Source: Verrucomicrobiaceae bacterium
GTDB lineage: Bacteria; Verrucomicrobiota; Verrucomicrobiia; Verrucomicrobiales; Verrucomicrobiaceae
Direction of reading: 5' to 3'
Length of the DNA: 64,000 bases
Assembly (NCBI GenBank): GCA_016795485.1
Contig: JAEUHM010000058.1
Location: forward strand, 62,001-126,000
The notes under the pieces are model-generated. The model saw only the letters and a list, made by a program, of their open reading frames with translations. It did no database searches and was not told where the DNA came from. Position 1 is the first letter of the stretch; every line of letters starts with the position of its first letter. This document shows, in pieces, positions 49,963-59,800 of this stretch. The translations under genes were made by a program, and so were the position numbers.

Positions 49963-52900
49963 CTACTGCTTCGGGAAGAAGACCCGGCACTGGGACTTCT
50001 TGTGCTCATTGAACCAATCGACATCCTCCTGGCTCAATCCGGTGCAGCCCTGGAGGCCGAGGAGTCCGAGCGACTTCAACTCCACTATCCCCGCCAGCGC
50101 CTCCTTGCCCTTGAGGCCGGTGCAGCCAATCAGCCAGAGGTGGTCCAGATTGTTGCACTGGGCCAAGGGGGCAGTGTCGGTGAGGCCGGTGCAGTTGCTG
50201 AGGGAGAGATCAGTGATTTCATCCAGTCGGGGCAGGCGCGCGAGGGCTGGGCTGGTGAGTTGGATGCAACCACGAAGGTAGAGAGCGCCTGTGAAGGCTT
50301 GATTGCCGCTCTTTTTGACTTCTTTGAGGGCGGAGGCAAGGGCGTCGATTCCTTCGTCAAGGCCTTCCGGACGCTCCAGCAGCTTGGGTGCGATGTGCCA
50401 GCCCTCATCATTTGAGCCTCTCCACTCTTCAAGACGGCAGGTGAGCCGTGCTAGCCAGAGTTTCTCCCACCAAGGGCGGCGGATGTCTTGGGTGAGTGCC
50501 AAGTCTTTGTCCCAGGCAAGTTTGACCAGAAGTTCTACACAGGCGTAAGGCAGCGGCGGCTTGTCTTCCTCGATGGGCAGCGGGTCGGGGCTGTGGAGGG
50601 TGGGGAAGAGATCGTGCAGTAAGGCGTCTCTTTGTTGTTGGTGCTGGCTGCCGCTGTGGGCTTCTAACAGGAGGATGAGGATTTCGTGCCAAAGGTGCTG
50701 CTTGGCGAGGTCGGGGAGGTCGCTGGGGCGAGCGGGGAAGGGGCTGCGGGGGTAGCGCTTCTGGTAGTCGGCCTTTTCTTGGTCGGTCCAGTGGCGGCGG
50801 GAGCGGAACTCGGCGAGGTCCATCTCGGCCTGGTAGTTGAGTTGGTCCCGCAGGTGACAGGCGGCAAAGAACTCCAGGAAGGAGAGGTGAGTGAAGGCAA
50901 AGAGGTCCTGCCCGGCCTGATCCACTCCTCTGGGGATGAGGAGGCCGGAGCGGCGGGCGATGTGGCTGAGCAACTCGTCCAATACGATGCGGGCCTCTCG
51001 CTTGTCAGAAAACAGGCCGCGCTGCTGGAGGTCTGCTACCCAAGGCTCTAGGAGATCGTGGAGGTCGGAGAGGGAGATGGTGATTTGGCCCTCTGATTTT
51101 GGATTTTGGATTTGGGATTTGGGATTGTGTTCGCCTAGCCGTTGCTGCTGCATGTGCATGGCGATGAGGCCGAGCATTTGCCAGCGTTGAGGGGTGGAGA
51201 AGGGGCAGTCGTGGCCCATTTGGTTGAGGGTGCGGTAGACGCGGTCGAGATCGCCCAGGTAAACATTGCCGATGGTCTCATACAGAGCAAAGCGCCCGTC
51301 TGGCAGGGGTTTGCCCGAGCGCTTGAGCATGTTCATCATGCAAAGCAGGTTCGGCACACGGGAGATGATGCGCACGCCATCATGCCCCCGCTTCCTCACC
51401 TCCCGGAGCAACTCCTTGGAGTGGTCCGTGCCATGCCGGTGCTTGAACCAACGCTGAGTGAACAAGTCCTGCCGCTGGTCGTTGAACGGGGCGAGGTAGT
51501 AGCCGTAAGCGATAGGAAAGTGTGCCGCTATTGTCGTCTCAGCCCCACTCTGCATTTTCTCTAGAATCGATTTTAAGTCCCTGTCTTCATAATCTCCCTG
51601 GAAGTCCAGGCGCTTGGAGTTGCCATCCACAAAACCCCTGGGCAACCTATCTTTCCATTTATCGAATAGGATATCCAATAATCGATCCTGTTCTTGTATT
51701 ACAACCAGACCAAGTTCCCGCCTATTCTTAGTCTTTGGCAAGACTAGCTTTTCCCTGAGCACCGCAACGTGACACTGAGCATCACGATACCCGATAACTC
51801 GTGAGGTAATGAGCCAACGGGCCTCGGCTGGAACGGCGAGCATCCCTTCATGGATGCACTCCACGACTTTTCTCCGCTTCTGGAGATCGCCGATCTCATC
51901 CAGGCCATCGACGAGGATGAAGAGGTTGGGATTGGTCTTCAGCAGCGTGAGGAACTCGTCTGGGTGCTCGCGGAAGGCTTCCAGGAGGGGCGGGGCGTTT
52001 TCTTCTCGGCGGTATTGGGTAAGGAGGGCGCGGACGAGGGTCTCCCAGGTCCAGGACTCGACATTGTCTTGATCCAAGAGCGGAACGATGTCGCGCAAGA
52101 TGAAGGGGATGGGCAGTAAGCCATTGAGAGCGGGCGCGCCGACGAATGGGCGGCCACTGGCGAGGTGGGCGATGAGCGCCTGAATGAGGGTGCTCTTGCC
52201 CATGCCGGGGTCGGCTAACAACACGGTGCGGCGGTGGCTGTCCTGGGAGATGAGCTGAAGCAACTCCTGGGTCTGGTGCTTGCGCTGGTAGTGGTCCGGG
52301 TCCGCTCGGAGGCCCTGCTCGTCCTCATCAATGTCCTCAGGCCGCAGATGGCGCTCCGAACAAGCCGGGTGGACGAAGATGTCCCAGATGTCAGGCGCGG
52401 TGGTGTCTGCGGCAGAGAAGTGGTCTAGCGCTAGTTCCTCGTAGCGGGAGAAGGCTTTCAACAAGGCGCGGCGGTAGGCGCTGATGCGGGCACGCTGTTG
52501 GGAGGGGTGATTGGCGTAGTCACCGGTGATGGGAGCTTTGTCGAACGAGATGAGGGCGGAGCGCACGGACCAGAAGTCTGGGGCATACTCCCGGAGCGTG
52601 ACGAGCGTGGCGGGTGTGCCTGCTACGACGAGGGTGCCCTGCATTTGCTTGGGCAGGTGATTGCGGTGGCGGTTGAGATAAACAAAGGCCTCCCGCCAAG
52701 GGCCATGGATGGGCTCAGATGGTGGTGCATCTGGCGATGGGACGGAGAGCCAAGTGAGGAAGTCTGCCTTGGATGCCTCATGCGAGGCAATGAGCGTCTC
52801 CACCAGATGGCTGGATGCAAAGAGGGGGTCGAAGTCGATGTAACGAGTGCTGCGGCCCTCTGGCACAAGGGCAGGGATGGCAAGCCGCACCTGATCAAGC

Positions 52901-53043
52901 GTCCACTCATCTGGCGCGATGAGCACAACAATGGAAAACTGGCTGGTGAGGGCCAGGTGGGTCTGGAGCAACTGCCACCCGATCTGCTCGGTGACGGGGA
53001 CGGGCGGCTGAGGCGTGGGGGCGATGGGCCTGGGTTTGCTCAC
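49963..53043 (-). CDS. NACHT-type STAND NTPase with C-terminal leucine-rich repeats (NLR-like)
   Basis: The protein has 1026 residues. An N-terminal region of about 265 residues has no recognised effector motif. NACHT follows, with Walker A LADPGMGKST (Lys283) and Walker B LFILVDGLDEIGD (residues 373-385), then sensor-like ARWLITSRVIGYRD. A long helical region leads to LRR-like repeats at the end (LDEITDLSLSNCTGLTDTAPL, LDHLWLIGCTGLKG, LKSLGLLGLQGCTGLS). This is the domain order of eukaryotic NLRs and of bacterial NACHT proteins, some of which block phages. Such a role here is inference from architecture. A heptanucleotide microsatellite lies in frame at 51095-51126. The gene follows another ATPase gene after 24 bases. 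Confidence 0.85.
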   Translation of the reverse strand: MSKPRPIAPTPQPPVPVTEQIGWQLLQTHLALTSQFSIVVLIAPDEWTLDQVRLAIPALVPEGRSTRYIDFDPLFASSHLVETLIASHEASKADFLTWLSVPSPDAPPSEPIHGPWREAFVYLNRHRNHLPKQMQGTLVVAGTPATLVTLREYAPDFWSVRSALISFDKAPITGDYANHPSQQRARISAYRRALLKAFSRYEELALDHFSAADTTAPDIWDIFVHPACSERHLRPEDIDEDEQGLRADPDHYQRKHQTQELLQLISQDSHRRTVLLADPGMGKSTLIQALIAHLASGRPFVGAPALNGLLPIPFILRDIVPLLDQDNVESWTWETLVRALLTQYRREENAPPLLEAFREHPDEFLTLLKTNPNLFILVDGLDEIGDLQKRRKVVECIHEGMLAVPAEARWLITSRVIGYRDAQCHVAVLREKLVLPKTKNRRELGLVVIQEQDRLLDILFDKWKDRLPRGFVDGNSKRLDFQGDYEDRDLKSILEKMQSGAETTIAAHFPIAYGYYLAPFNDQRQDLFTQRWFKHRHGTDHSKELLREVRKRGHDGVRIISRVPNLLCMMNMLKRSGKPLPDGRFALYETIGNVYLGDLDRVYRTLNQMGHDCPFSTPQRWQMLGLIAMHMQQQRLGEHNPKSQIQNPKSEGQITISLSDLHDLLEPWVADLQQRGLFSDKREARIVLDELLSHIARRSGLLIPRGVDQAGQDLFAFTHLSFLEFFAACHLRDQLNYQAEMDLAEFRSRRHWTDQEKADYQKRYPRSPFPARPSDLPDLAKQHLWHEILILLLEAHSGSQHQQQRDALLHDLFPTLHSPDPLPIEEDKPPLPYACVELLVKLAWDKDLALTQDIRRPWWEKLWLARLTCRLEEWRGSNDEGWHIAPKLLERPEGLDEGIDALASALKEVKKSGNQAFTGALYLRGCIQLTSPALARLPRLDEITDLSLSNCTGLTDTAPLAQCNNLDHLWLIGCTGLKGKEALAGIVELKSLGLLGLQGCTGLSQEDVDWFNEHKKSQCRVFFPKQ
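51095..51126. repeat. 7-bp microsatellite inside the NACHT gene
   Basis: GATTTTG GATTTTG GATTTGG GATTTGG GATT is a run of 4.6 heptanucleotides. On the coding strand it encodes NPKSQIQNPKS, which looks unlike the surrounding protein. The inserted length keeps the frame. Gain or loss of one unit would shift it. Confidence 0.85.
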
Positions 53044-53067
53044 AGATAGGAAGGCGAACGGGGAGGG

Positions 53068-54444
53068 CTAGGATGAAGGGGTGAAGCCGGAGACGGTGGA
53101 GTCTGGTTGGTCCGGGAGCTTTGTGATTTCCCAGAGCAGCGGATGAACATCGCACCACTCTACCGCGTTGGTGAGGAAGAAGGCGTAGCGGTTGTTGAAG
53201 AGATTGTTCAGCGTGTGGCGGGTTTCGTTTTTGCCGTCCGGGTAACGGCAGGCCCGGTCATGACTGATGCGGATGAGCAACTCAAGGGCAGTGTCAGACA
53301 GAACGCCAAAGGAGTTTTGGTGATTGGCGATGGCTGAGTTCACTTGGCGGCTGGTGACCAAGGGTGCGTCAGGCTCCGAGCGCGGCAGAGTGGCACGGAG
53401 CATGGTTTCCCGAAGGAGCAGGATAAAGTCACGCAAGTGTCCGCCGGAAGCTTTGATGAGCTTGTCCAGCAGCGGGTGCGGTTTGTTGCCTTTGGTGGGA
53501 CCAAAGAAGCGGTCCAGCCCTGCTTGGGTGAAGCGCCGAAGGGCGACCTCACGCATGAGTTTCATGCCGGGGTGGTAGGTAGGGCGTTTTGTGTCGGAGG
53601 TCCAGAGCTTGACACCATAGACGAGGCGGACATTGCCGGGACCAGGGCTGAGGAGCTTGATCCATGGCGGCATGGTGAGCACAACGTGATGGCCCGGCAC
53701 ACGCAGAGCTTCCTTGTGATTTGCGAGGATGGCCATGATGCTATCCGCTACCTCGCCTCCGTCTTGAGAGATGTCTTGGAGCTTCTCAAAGCTGTCGAGA
53801 ATGAAGACGGGTCTGTAAGTGGCGCCGAGCTTGGACATCGCTGCACTAGTAGCATCCGCAAAGAAGTTGTGGACTTGCTTCTCAATGACCTTGGGGAGGG
53901 TGGAGAGATGCGCTTCAAGCTGACTGATGAAGGACGGGTTTTCTTTGAGGATAACTTTGAAGTTGCCTGCATCGGTATCGAGATCAAATCCCTGAAGTTG
54001 GACGTGGGTTTCTTTGAGCCAGTGGATGAGTCTTTGCCAGTAGGATTGCTTTAGCGCCTCTAGTCCAATGAGGTTCTCCAACTGGTCGCTGTAAGCGCCA
54101 GCCATCTTGATGAGGAACATGTCTCTGGAGACCGGTAAGGTGGGGAGGAAGTAGTCTGAAGCGTCCGCCATGGCCACTAGGTAACCCTGACCCTCCAGTA
54201 GGGACTTTAGTCTCCGCAGTTCGGAGGATTTGCCGGAGCCTGAGAACCCGGAGATGAAGTTGAGGCTTCCAGAGTCGGAGATGGTGATCTCTCGGTGAAT
54301 GACGCTGACTTGATCGTGATCGGTGCCCTCGTGGATTGGCACGAAAAGATGATCGGGATCGTTTGGCTCGACAGACTTGAACGGGTCCAGGCGTGCGCTT
54401 AGCCAACGATGAAACGCTAGGTCGTCTGCGGGAAGGTTACTCAT
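53068..54444 (-). CDS. P-loop ATPase partner of the NACHT protein
   Basis: About 458 residues from ATG 54444; 14 more in-frame codons lie upstream but without a better start. Walker A is GFSGSGKS (residues 66-73) and Walker B is RPVFILDSFEKL, an AAA-like arrangement with the usual Asp but Ser-Phe-Glu after it. The middle and end are helical. The C-terminal part has ASGGHLRDFILLLRETMLRA, similar to sensor-2 or lid helices. No effector domain is recognised. It is the promoter-proximal gene of a two-gene reverse unit with the NACHT-LRR gene 24 bases downstream, so the two ATPases probably work together. Confidence 0.78.
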   Translation of the reverse strand: MSNLPADDLAFHRWLSARLDPFKSVEPNDPDHLFVPIHEGTDHDQVSVIHREITISDSGSLNFISGFSGSGKSSELRRLKSLLEGQGYLVAMADASDYFLPTLPVSRDMFLIKMAGAYSDQLENLIGLEALKQSYWQRLIHWLKETHVQLQGFDLDTDAGNFKVILKENPSFISQLEAHLSTLPKVIEKQVHNFFADATSAAMSKLGATYRPVFILDSFEKLQDISQDGGEVADSIMAILANHKEALRVPGHHVVLTMPPWIKLLSPGPGNVRLVYGVKLWTSDTKRPTYHPGMKLMREVALRRFTQAGLDRFFGPTKGNKPHPLLDKLIKASGGHLRDFILLLRETMLRATLPRSEPDAPLVTSRQVNSAIANHQNSFGVLSDTALELLIRISHDRACRYPDGKNETRHTLNNLFNNRYAFFLTNAVEWCDVHPLLWEITKLPDQPDSTVSGFTPSS

Positions 54445-54551
54445 TTGGGCAGAGGATAGACTGCAAGATAAGGATGTAAACCCCAAGGCCGAGAGTTGAG
54501 ACGGCGGCGAGTTTTCGAGCAGTGGAGGGGTGGAAGACGGAGGGTGGTGGG

Positions 54552-55613
54552 ATGGAGTTGTGGGTTGTATTTGGTGGCGGGGTGGGGGGAAGTGGCTTCT
54601 TTGGGGGGGTGTCTGCTTATTCTGTTCTTCAATCGGAGCTTCGTGCTTCTCCTCGGCGGTGGTTGGTTACTGGGGCTGCTGGCTTTATTGGGTCTCATCT
54701 CACGGAGACTTTGCTGGGGCTGGGGCAGGAGGTGATCGCGCTGGATAACTTGGCTACGGGGCACTTGGCGAATATTGAGGCGGTGCGGAATGCAGGGAGC
54801 GGGAAGCTGACGTTTGTGCAGGGGGACATCGTGGACTTGGAGGCTAACAGGCGGTTGTGTGAGGGGGTGGACTATGTTTTGCATCAGGCGGGGCTGGGGT
54901 CTGTGCCGCGCTCGATCAAGCAGCCGGGGGATAGCCATGCGGCGAATGTGACGGGGACGCTCCACTTGATGACGGCGGCTAAGGAGGCGGGGGTGAAGCG
55001 GTTTGTGTATGCATCGAGTAGCTCGGTGTACGGGGATGATGCGTCTTTGCCGAAGGTGGAGGGGAGGACGGGGCGGCCGCTGTCGCCTTACGCGGCCACG
55101 AAGGCGATGTGTGAGGTGTATGCGGGGGTGTTCTACCGGTGCTATGGGCTGGAGTCTGCGGGGCTGCGGTATTTCAATGTGTTTGGCCCGCGCCAGGACC
55201 CGAATGGGCCGTATGCGGCGGTGATGCCGCTGTGGTTTGCGGCGCTGAGTAAGGGGCAGGTGTGTGCGATCAATGGTGACGGGAGTACGTCACGGGACTT
55301 CTGCTTTGTGGCGAATGTGGTGCAGGCGAACTTGCTGGCGGCTACGAGTGGGCACGAGGAGATGGGCTGCAATGTGTTTAACGTGGCGTGCGGGGCGAAG
55401 ACGTCGCTCAATGAGCTGTATGCGAGGATCAGCGCGCTGTGTGGGGCGGGGGACTTGAAGCCGGACTACAGGCCGTTCCGCGCGGGGGACATCCTGCACT
55501 CGCTGGCGGATATCTCGCAAGCAAGGCGTCTGCTTGGCTATGAGCCGACTCATGACATCGAAGCGGGCCTGAAGGAGGCGGCGGCTTGGTATTTGTCTGC
55601 GGTGGGGGGGTAG
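54552..55613 (+). CDS. NAD-dependent sugar-nucleotide 4-epimerase (WbpP-like, extended SDR)
   Basis: About 353 residues. NAD-binding TGAAGFIGS, ALDNLATGH, FVQGDIVDLE, the catalytic Tyr/Lys block SPYAATKAMCE, the Ser in YASSSSVYGD and the substrate part RYFNVFGPRQDPNGPYAAVMPLW are all present. The N-terminal LQSELRASPRRWLVTGAAGFIGSHLTETL resembles WbpP/TviC UDP-N-acetylglucosamine 4-epimerases, which carry such an extension. It probably makes UDP-GalNAc or its uronate for surface polysaccharide. ATG 54552 adds a glycine-rich leader; GTG 54609 would give the family-like N-terminus and may be the true start. The + strand is strongly G-rich here. Confidence 0.87.
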   Translation: MELWVVFGGGVGGSGFFGGVSAYSVLQSELRASPRRWLVTGAAGFIGSHLTETLLGLGQEVIALDNLATGHLANIEAVRNAGSGKLTFVQGDIVDLEANRRLCEGVDYVLHQAGLGSVPRSIKQPGDSHAANVTGTLHLMTAAKEAGVKRFVYASSSSVYGDDASLPKVEGRTGRPLSPYAATKAMCEVYAGVFYRCYGLESAGLRYFNVFGPRQDPNGPYAAVMPLWFAALSKGQVCAINGDGSTSRDFCFVANVVQANLLAATSGHEEMGCNVFNVACGAKTSLNELYARISALCGAGDLKPDYRPFRAGDILHSLADISQARRLLGYEPTHDIEAGLKEAAAWYLSAVGG

Positions 55614-55638
55614 TGGGGGTGGGGGCGGTCGGACAATG

Positions 55639-55840
55639 AGACGGGGAGACGGGGAGACGGGGAGTGGTGGGGTGCTGGAGTGGTGGGGTGCTGGAGTGGT
55701 GGGGTGCTGGAGTGGTGGAGTGCTGGAGTGGTGGAGTGCTGGAGTGGTGGAGTGGTGGAGTGGTGGAGTGCTGGAGTGGTGGAGTGGTGGAGTGGTGGAG
55801 TGGTGGAGTGGTGGAGTGGTGGAGTGGTGGAGTGGTGGGG
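55639..55840. repeat. G-rich minisatellite (7- to 8-bp then 9-bp units)
   Basis: Three copies of AGACGGGG (55639-55663) are followed by about twenty 9-bp units of the type GGAGTGGTG, GGAGTGCTG and GGGGTGCTG (about 55661-55840). The array ends exactly at the stop codon of the reverse coiled-coil gene. Open frames in it on the forward strand are low-complexity artefacts. Confidence 0.9.
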
Positions 55841-55841
55841 G

Positions 55842-56798
55842 CTAGGGTTTTTGTTTTTCTTCGGCTTCGGCTAGTTTGAACTCTAGCTCGCAGACGCGGT
55901 ATTCGGTCTCGCGGAGTTTTTTGCGGGTTTCGGTGTCGGTTTGGGCGAGTCTTAGCTCTAGCTCTAGGGCGCGTTTCTCGGCGTGCTTGGCGCGGTCGAT
56001 GAGGGCTTGCTGGTCTTCGGCTGCTACGACGGAGGCGGCGGCTTGGGCGGCTCCTCCGGTGCCGACGATGTTCATGATTTCTTTTTGTAACATTTGATTG
56101 CGGTTCTCGGCGGTGGCGAGCTTGCGCTTGAGGTCGGTGAGGTGTGCTTCGGACTCGGCTTGCTGGGTGGTGAGGGCGGTGCGGAGGGTTTCGATCTGGG
56201 CGTGGATGCCGGTCTCGTCGGTGGTGGCGGCGGTGAGGGCTTGCTCGAGCTCGGTGAGCTTGGCGCGGAGGTCGGTCTCGGTTTTGCGGAGGGTCTCGCG
56301 CTCGTCGCTGAAGGTGGTGCGGAGGTGGGTGAGCTCGGCGGTGAGTTGGTTGGCGAGCTCGTGCTTGGCGTCGAGTGCGGCTTGGAGGGCGCTGACGCGT
56401 CCTTTCTCGGCGGTGAGGGAGGCTTCGAGGTCGCCAATGCGTTTGAGGGCGTTGGGGAGTTGGGCTTCGAGCTCGCGGAGGGAGAGGGAGGTGGTGTGGA
56501 GGCTGACTTCTAGCTCGGAGATGCGGCGGGACTGGAGGGTGGCGCGGGTGGCGGCTTCGGCTTGGTGCTCGGCGAGGCGGGTCTCTAGGAGGGCGTACTC
56601 GCGTGCGGCGGTGTCGAGGCGCTCGGTGGCGGCGGCGTGCTCTTGGTCTCGGGTGGCGGCGGCTTGGGTGAGCTGGTGCTTGAGGGTGTCAATGAGGGGC
56701 TGGAACTTCTGGACGAGGAAGCGGGTGGTGAGCCACCAGGAGGCTGCGGCGGCGGTGGCAGCGATGGCGAGTGCGGTCAATAGGGTGGCGGCGTCCAT
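55842..56798 (-). CDS. Membrane-anchored coiled-coil protein
   Basis: The protein has 318 residues. An N-terminal membrane segment (LLTALAIAATAAAASWWLTTRFL) is followed by an almost continuous coiled coil with heptads of Leu and Ala and abundant Glu, Arg and Lys (TATRDQEHAAATERLD, RRISELEVSL, LTAELTHLRTTFSDERETLRK, ELELRLAQTDTETRKKLRE). The N-terminal layout is like RmuC, but no nuclease domain follows. It may be a structural or scaffold protein. Its stop abuts the minisatellite. The antisense reading of this gene forms a long spurious forward frame joined to the next gene. Confidence 0.75.
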   Translation of the reverse strand: MDAATLLTALAIAATAAAASWWLTTRFLVQKFQPLIDTLKHQLTQAAATRDQEHAAATERLDTAAREYALLETRLAEHQAEAATRATLQSRRISELEVSLHTTSLSLRELEAQLPNALKRIGDLEASLTAEKGRVSALQAALDAKHELANQLTAELTHLRTTFSDERETLRKTETDLRAKLTELEQALTAATTDETGIHAQIETLRTALTTQQAESEAHLTDLKRKLATAENRNQMLQKEIMNIVGTGGAAQAAASVVAAEDQQALIDRAKHAEKRALELELRLAQTDTETRKKLRETEYRVCELEFKLAEAEEKQKP

Positions 56799-56874
56799 GG
56801 AGGAGGGGTATGAAAGCGTAAAGGGGGTGTTTTGGGCAAGGAAGAAGTCTTGTCAGGGGAGGAGGGAAGGGGTT

Positions 56875-56883
56875 AAAGGAGGT
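56875..56883 (+). promoter_or_regulatory. Strong ribosome-binding site of the transglutaminase-like gene
   Basis: AAAGGAGGT, a near-perfect Shine-Dalgarno sequence, lies four bases before ATG 56887. It decides this start over the open upstream frame from 56098, which is antisense to another gene. Confidence 0.8.
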
Positions 56884-56886
56884 GGC

Positions 56887-59800
56887 ATGTTATTTCGCAT
56901 TGTTTGTCTGGGCCTGGGGCTGTGGGGGGCTGTGGCGATGGGGCAGGAGGGGGGCGGGAAGCTGGAGCCGATCTCGGTGCCGGAGTTTGACGCGCGGCTG
57001 GTGCCGCCGTCTAGCTGGCTGTCGCGCCCAACGATAGAGAAGCAGGCGGGGGTGACGGTGTTGGCGTATGCGCGGAGTTTCCTGAACGAGGGGGTGACGG
57101 TGGTGATGAATGACTTTAGCTCATCGCTGTCTGGTGATGCGGCGAATGATATGCAGATGTCGCTGAACTTTATCCGCAACTTGGCGATGAGTAATCAGGC
57201 GGCGAATGAGTTTACGAAACCGGAGTCGGTGGTGGTGAATGGGGTGACGTTTGCGAAGATCGAGTATGATGGGAAGCTGAGCCAGGCGATGAATGGTCAC
57301 TACGTGGTGCTGTTCACGCTGAGGCTGGGGGCGCTGTATCGGATCATATCGTTTAGCCCTAATGAGAGGTCGGCTCAGACGAATGCGAGTGGGTTTGCGA
57401 AGGGGTTCTCGTGGTTGGACCCGCAACGGACGCGTCTGCCGGGGACGGTGGAGGATTACCAGGGGCATGTGCATGGTTTTGAGTCGCACCTGAAGAAGCT
57501 GGGGTGGACGAACTGGCCGGAGGGGAAGGAGCAGAGCAAGGGGGCCTTCCTGGCGGCGAGTCAACGGAATGCGGCGTTCCTAACAGTAAGTCTGGTGCCG
57601 GAGCCGGTGGAGAAGACGACGATGGATGAGGTGGTGGAGGCGCTGCTGCCGTGGTGTGTGTGGAGTAAGCCGGAGCGGGGCTGGACTTTCAATCCGCTGA
57701 CGATGCCTGGGGTGGATGAGGCGAGGGGGTTCGCCGGGGAACTGCTGTATGGAAGTACGCCGGTGAATGTGCGGGGCTATGTGGTGCGCGGTGGTGGGCG
57801 GATCATGGGCGTGGCGGCTTGGGCTTCGGCGAGTTTCGGGGTGAGGGAGCTGGATGGTGCGCTGGCGGCGGTGGTGCCGAAGGAGATCAAGCAGTTTCCA
57901 CCGCTGTCGCTGTTCACGGAGCAGCAGCGGCGGCTCCAGGCGTCGTTTCTGACGGATCTGGCGCTGGGGCAGTATGAGGCGGGGGCGGTGTCGCGTGCCT
58001 CAAAATTGTATGAGCAGGCGCTGGAGTCGTCTCGGCACAATCATGCCACGCTGAGGGCCGCAGTTGTGTGTTATGAGCGGATCGGAGGGGAGGCGGAGGC
58101 GCTGAGGTGCATCGAGCGCTACGAGAAGGACTTTAAGGACAGCCCGGAGATCCAGGGGATGCGGGCGCGGCTGCTGGCGCAGACAGGGAAGTCTGAGGAG
58201 GCGCTGAAGGTGCTGAGGGAGCTGTTTGCCAAGGATCTGAGGGATGAAGAGGCTGCGGCGGTGTATTTGCAAGAGTTGTATCGCAATTCGTTGTTCACAG
58301 AGGCGGTGGAGTTCGTCGACTCGTATGCGAAGAAGGCACCGAGCGCTACGGTGCTGATCTGGCAGGCGGATACGTATGCGCGGGCAGAGAAGTATGAGCG
58401 GTCGATGGAGTTGTTTGAGGCGCTGCTGTCGCGAAAGCCGTTCAATGCGGCGGTGGCAGCGCTGTATGCGTCTGTGGCGCTGTCTGCCAAGAAGTATGAT
58501 GTGTGTCTGGAGGTGATAGACCAGATGAAGAAGGAGGGCGTGGAGACGGCTCCGGCTCTGCGGACTGCTGGGTGGGCTCACTACGGGAAGAAGGCGTACC
58601 GGGAGGCCAAGGTGGCGTTTGAGGCGGCACGGACGATGGCTCCAAATGACCCGCAGACGGCGGAGGCACTGAATGCTGCCTCTGCAGCACTGGGAGAGGG
58701 TGACAACTCGGCGATCCGCACGCCGATAGAGCCACTGACTCTGCCGGAGGTGGTGAGCAAGCAGGTGAGGGCGCTGGCGGCTAAGTATGAACCTGCTGCG
58801 GGTGAGAGTGTGGTGCGGAAGCTAGCGGTGAATCACGTGCACTATGAGAAGAACAAGACGTACAAGCGCACGGAGGAACGTGTGCTGCTGGTGCAGGATG
58901 CAGCGGGAGTGGAGGCTCTGAGCACGCTGGAGATCGGTTTTGATCCGCTATGGGAGCGCTTGTATGTGAATCAACTGGAAGTGGTAGAACCTGCTACGGG
59001 TAAGACGGTGGCTAGCGGTAAACTGGATGACTACTACGTGACCGATGCGGCTACTGGGGCAATCGCAACGCTAACCAAGGCTCTGCGGCTGCCGGTGCCA
59101 GGGCTGAAGGCTGGACTGGAACTGCGCTACAAGGTGACGTTTGAGAGCCTGAGCAAGCCAGAGGACTTTGTTTATGAGTCGAGGACACTGGCGCACTATT
59201 ACCCCACGGCGGTGGAGGCGTTCGTGGTGAGTGGAGACGTGAAGGAAGTGAAGGCGGTGCCAGGAGCGGAGCTCGCGGAAGTGGCGGAGGCCGCGCACGG
59301 TGCGGAGCACTTGGCATGGGTGGTGAAGAACCCGCCGACGATGCATCCCGAACCGCTGCTGCCGCCGTCACGCAAGTATTTGCCAGTGCTGGAGGTGGGT
59401 GCTGCGGGGAAGACTTGGCAAAAGACGGGCGATGAGTATTTGGAACTGATCAAGGACTCGCTGGCGGATGAGCCGGAGATTGGCAAACTGGCGATTGAGC
59501 TAACTAGGGGGTGCAAAACGAACGAGGAGAAGGTGGAGGTGCTCTCCAAGCATGTGAGAGATGAGGTGATCTACCGGGCGATTGAGTTCGGACGCCGAGC
59601 GAGGGTTCCCAACATGTGCCAGCGGGTGCTGGGCAACCGCTACGGCGACTGCAAGGACATGTCGCTGCTGTTGCACAAGCTCCTTGCGGCCGTGGGCGTG
59701 ACTAGTCGCCTGACGCTGGTCAACTCGTCTAGCGATGTGTGCAGTGAGTTGCCGGATTTGGATCAGTTTAACCACATGGTGCTGTATGTGCCCGCGCTGG

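Noticed and set aside
49700-50200. Replication origin or terminus at the skew change
   Set aside because: No DnaA-box cluster, dnaA gene or dif-like site was seen; local gene and base composition is a simpler explanation.
50686-51564. Several forward frames of 80-140 residues
   Set aside because: All are antisense to the NACHT gene, whose Walker motifs are clear.
55636-55879. Gly/Val/Trp repeat frames on the forward strand
   Set aside because: They are translations of the 9-bp minisatellite; all three forward frames are open for the same reason.
56098-56886. N-terminal extension of the transglutaminase-like protein (1492 residues)
   Set aside because: The extension is antisense to the coiled-coil gene 55842-56798, has low-complexity Arg/Ser/Val composition, and a strong Shine-Dalgarno sequence plus signal peptide mark ATG 56887.
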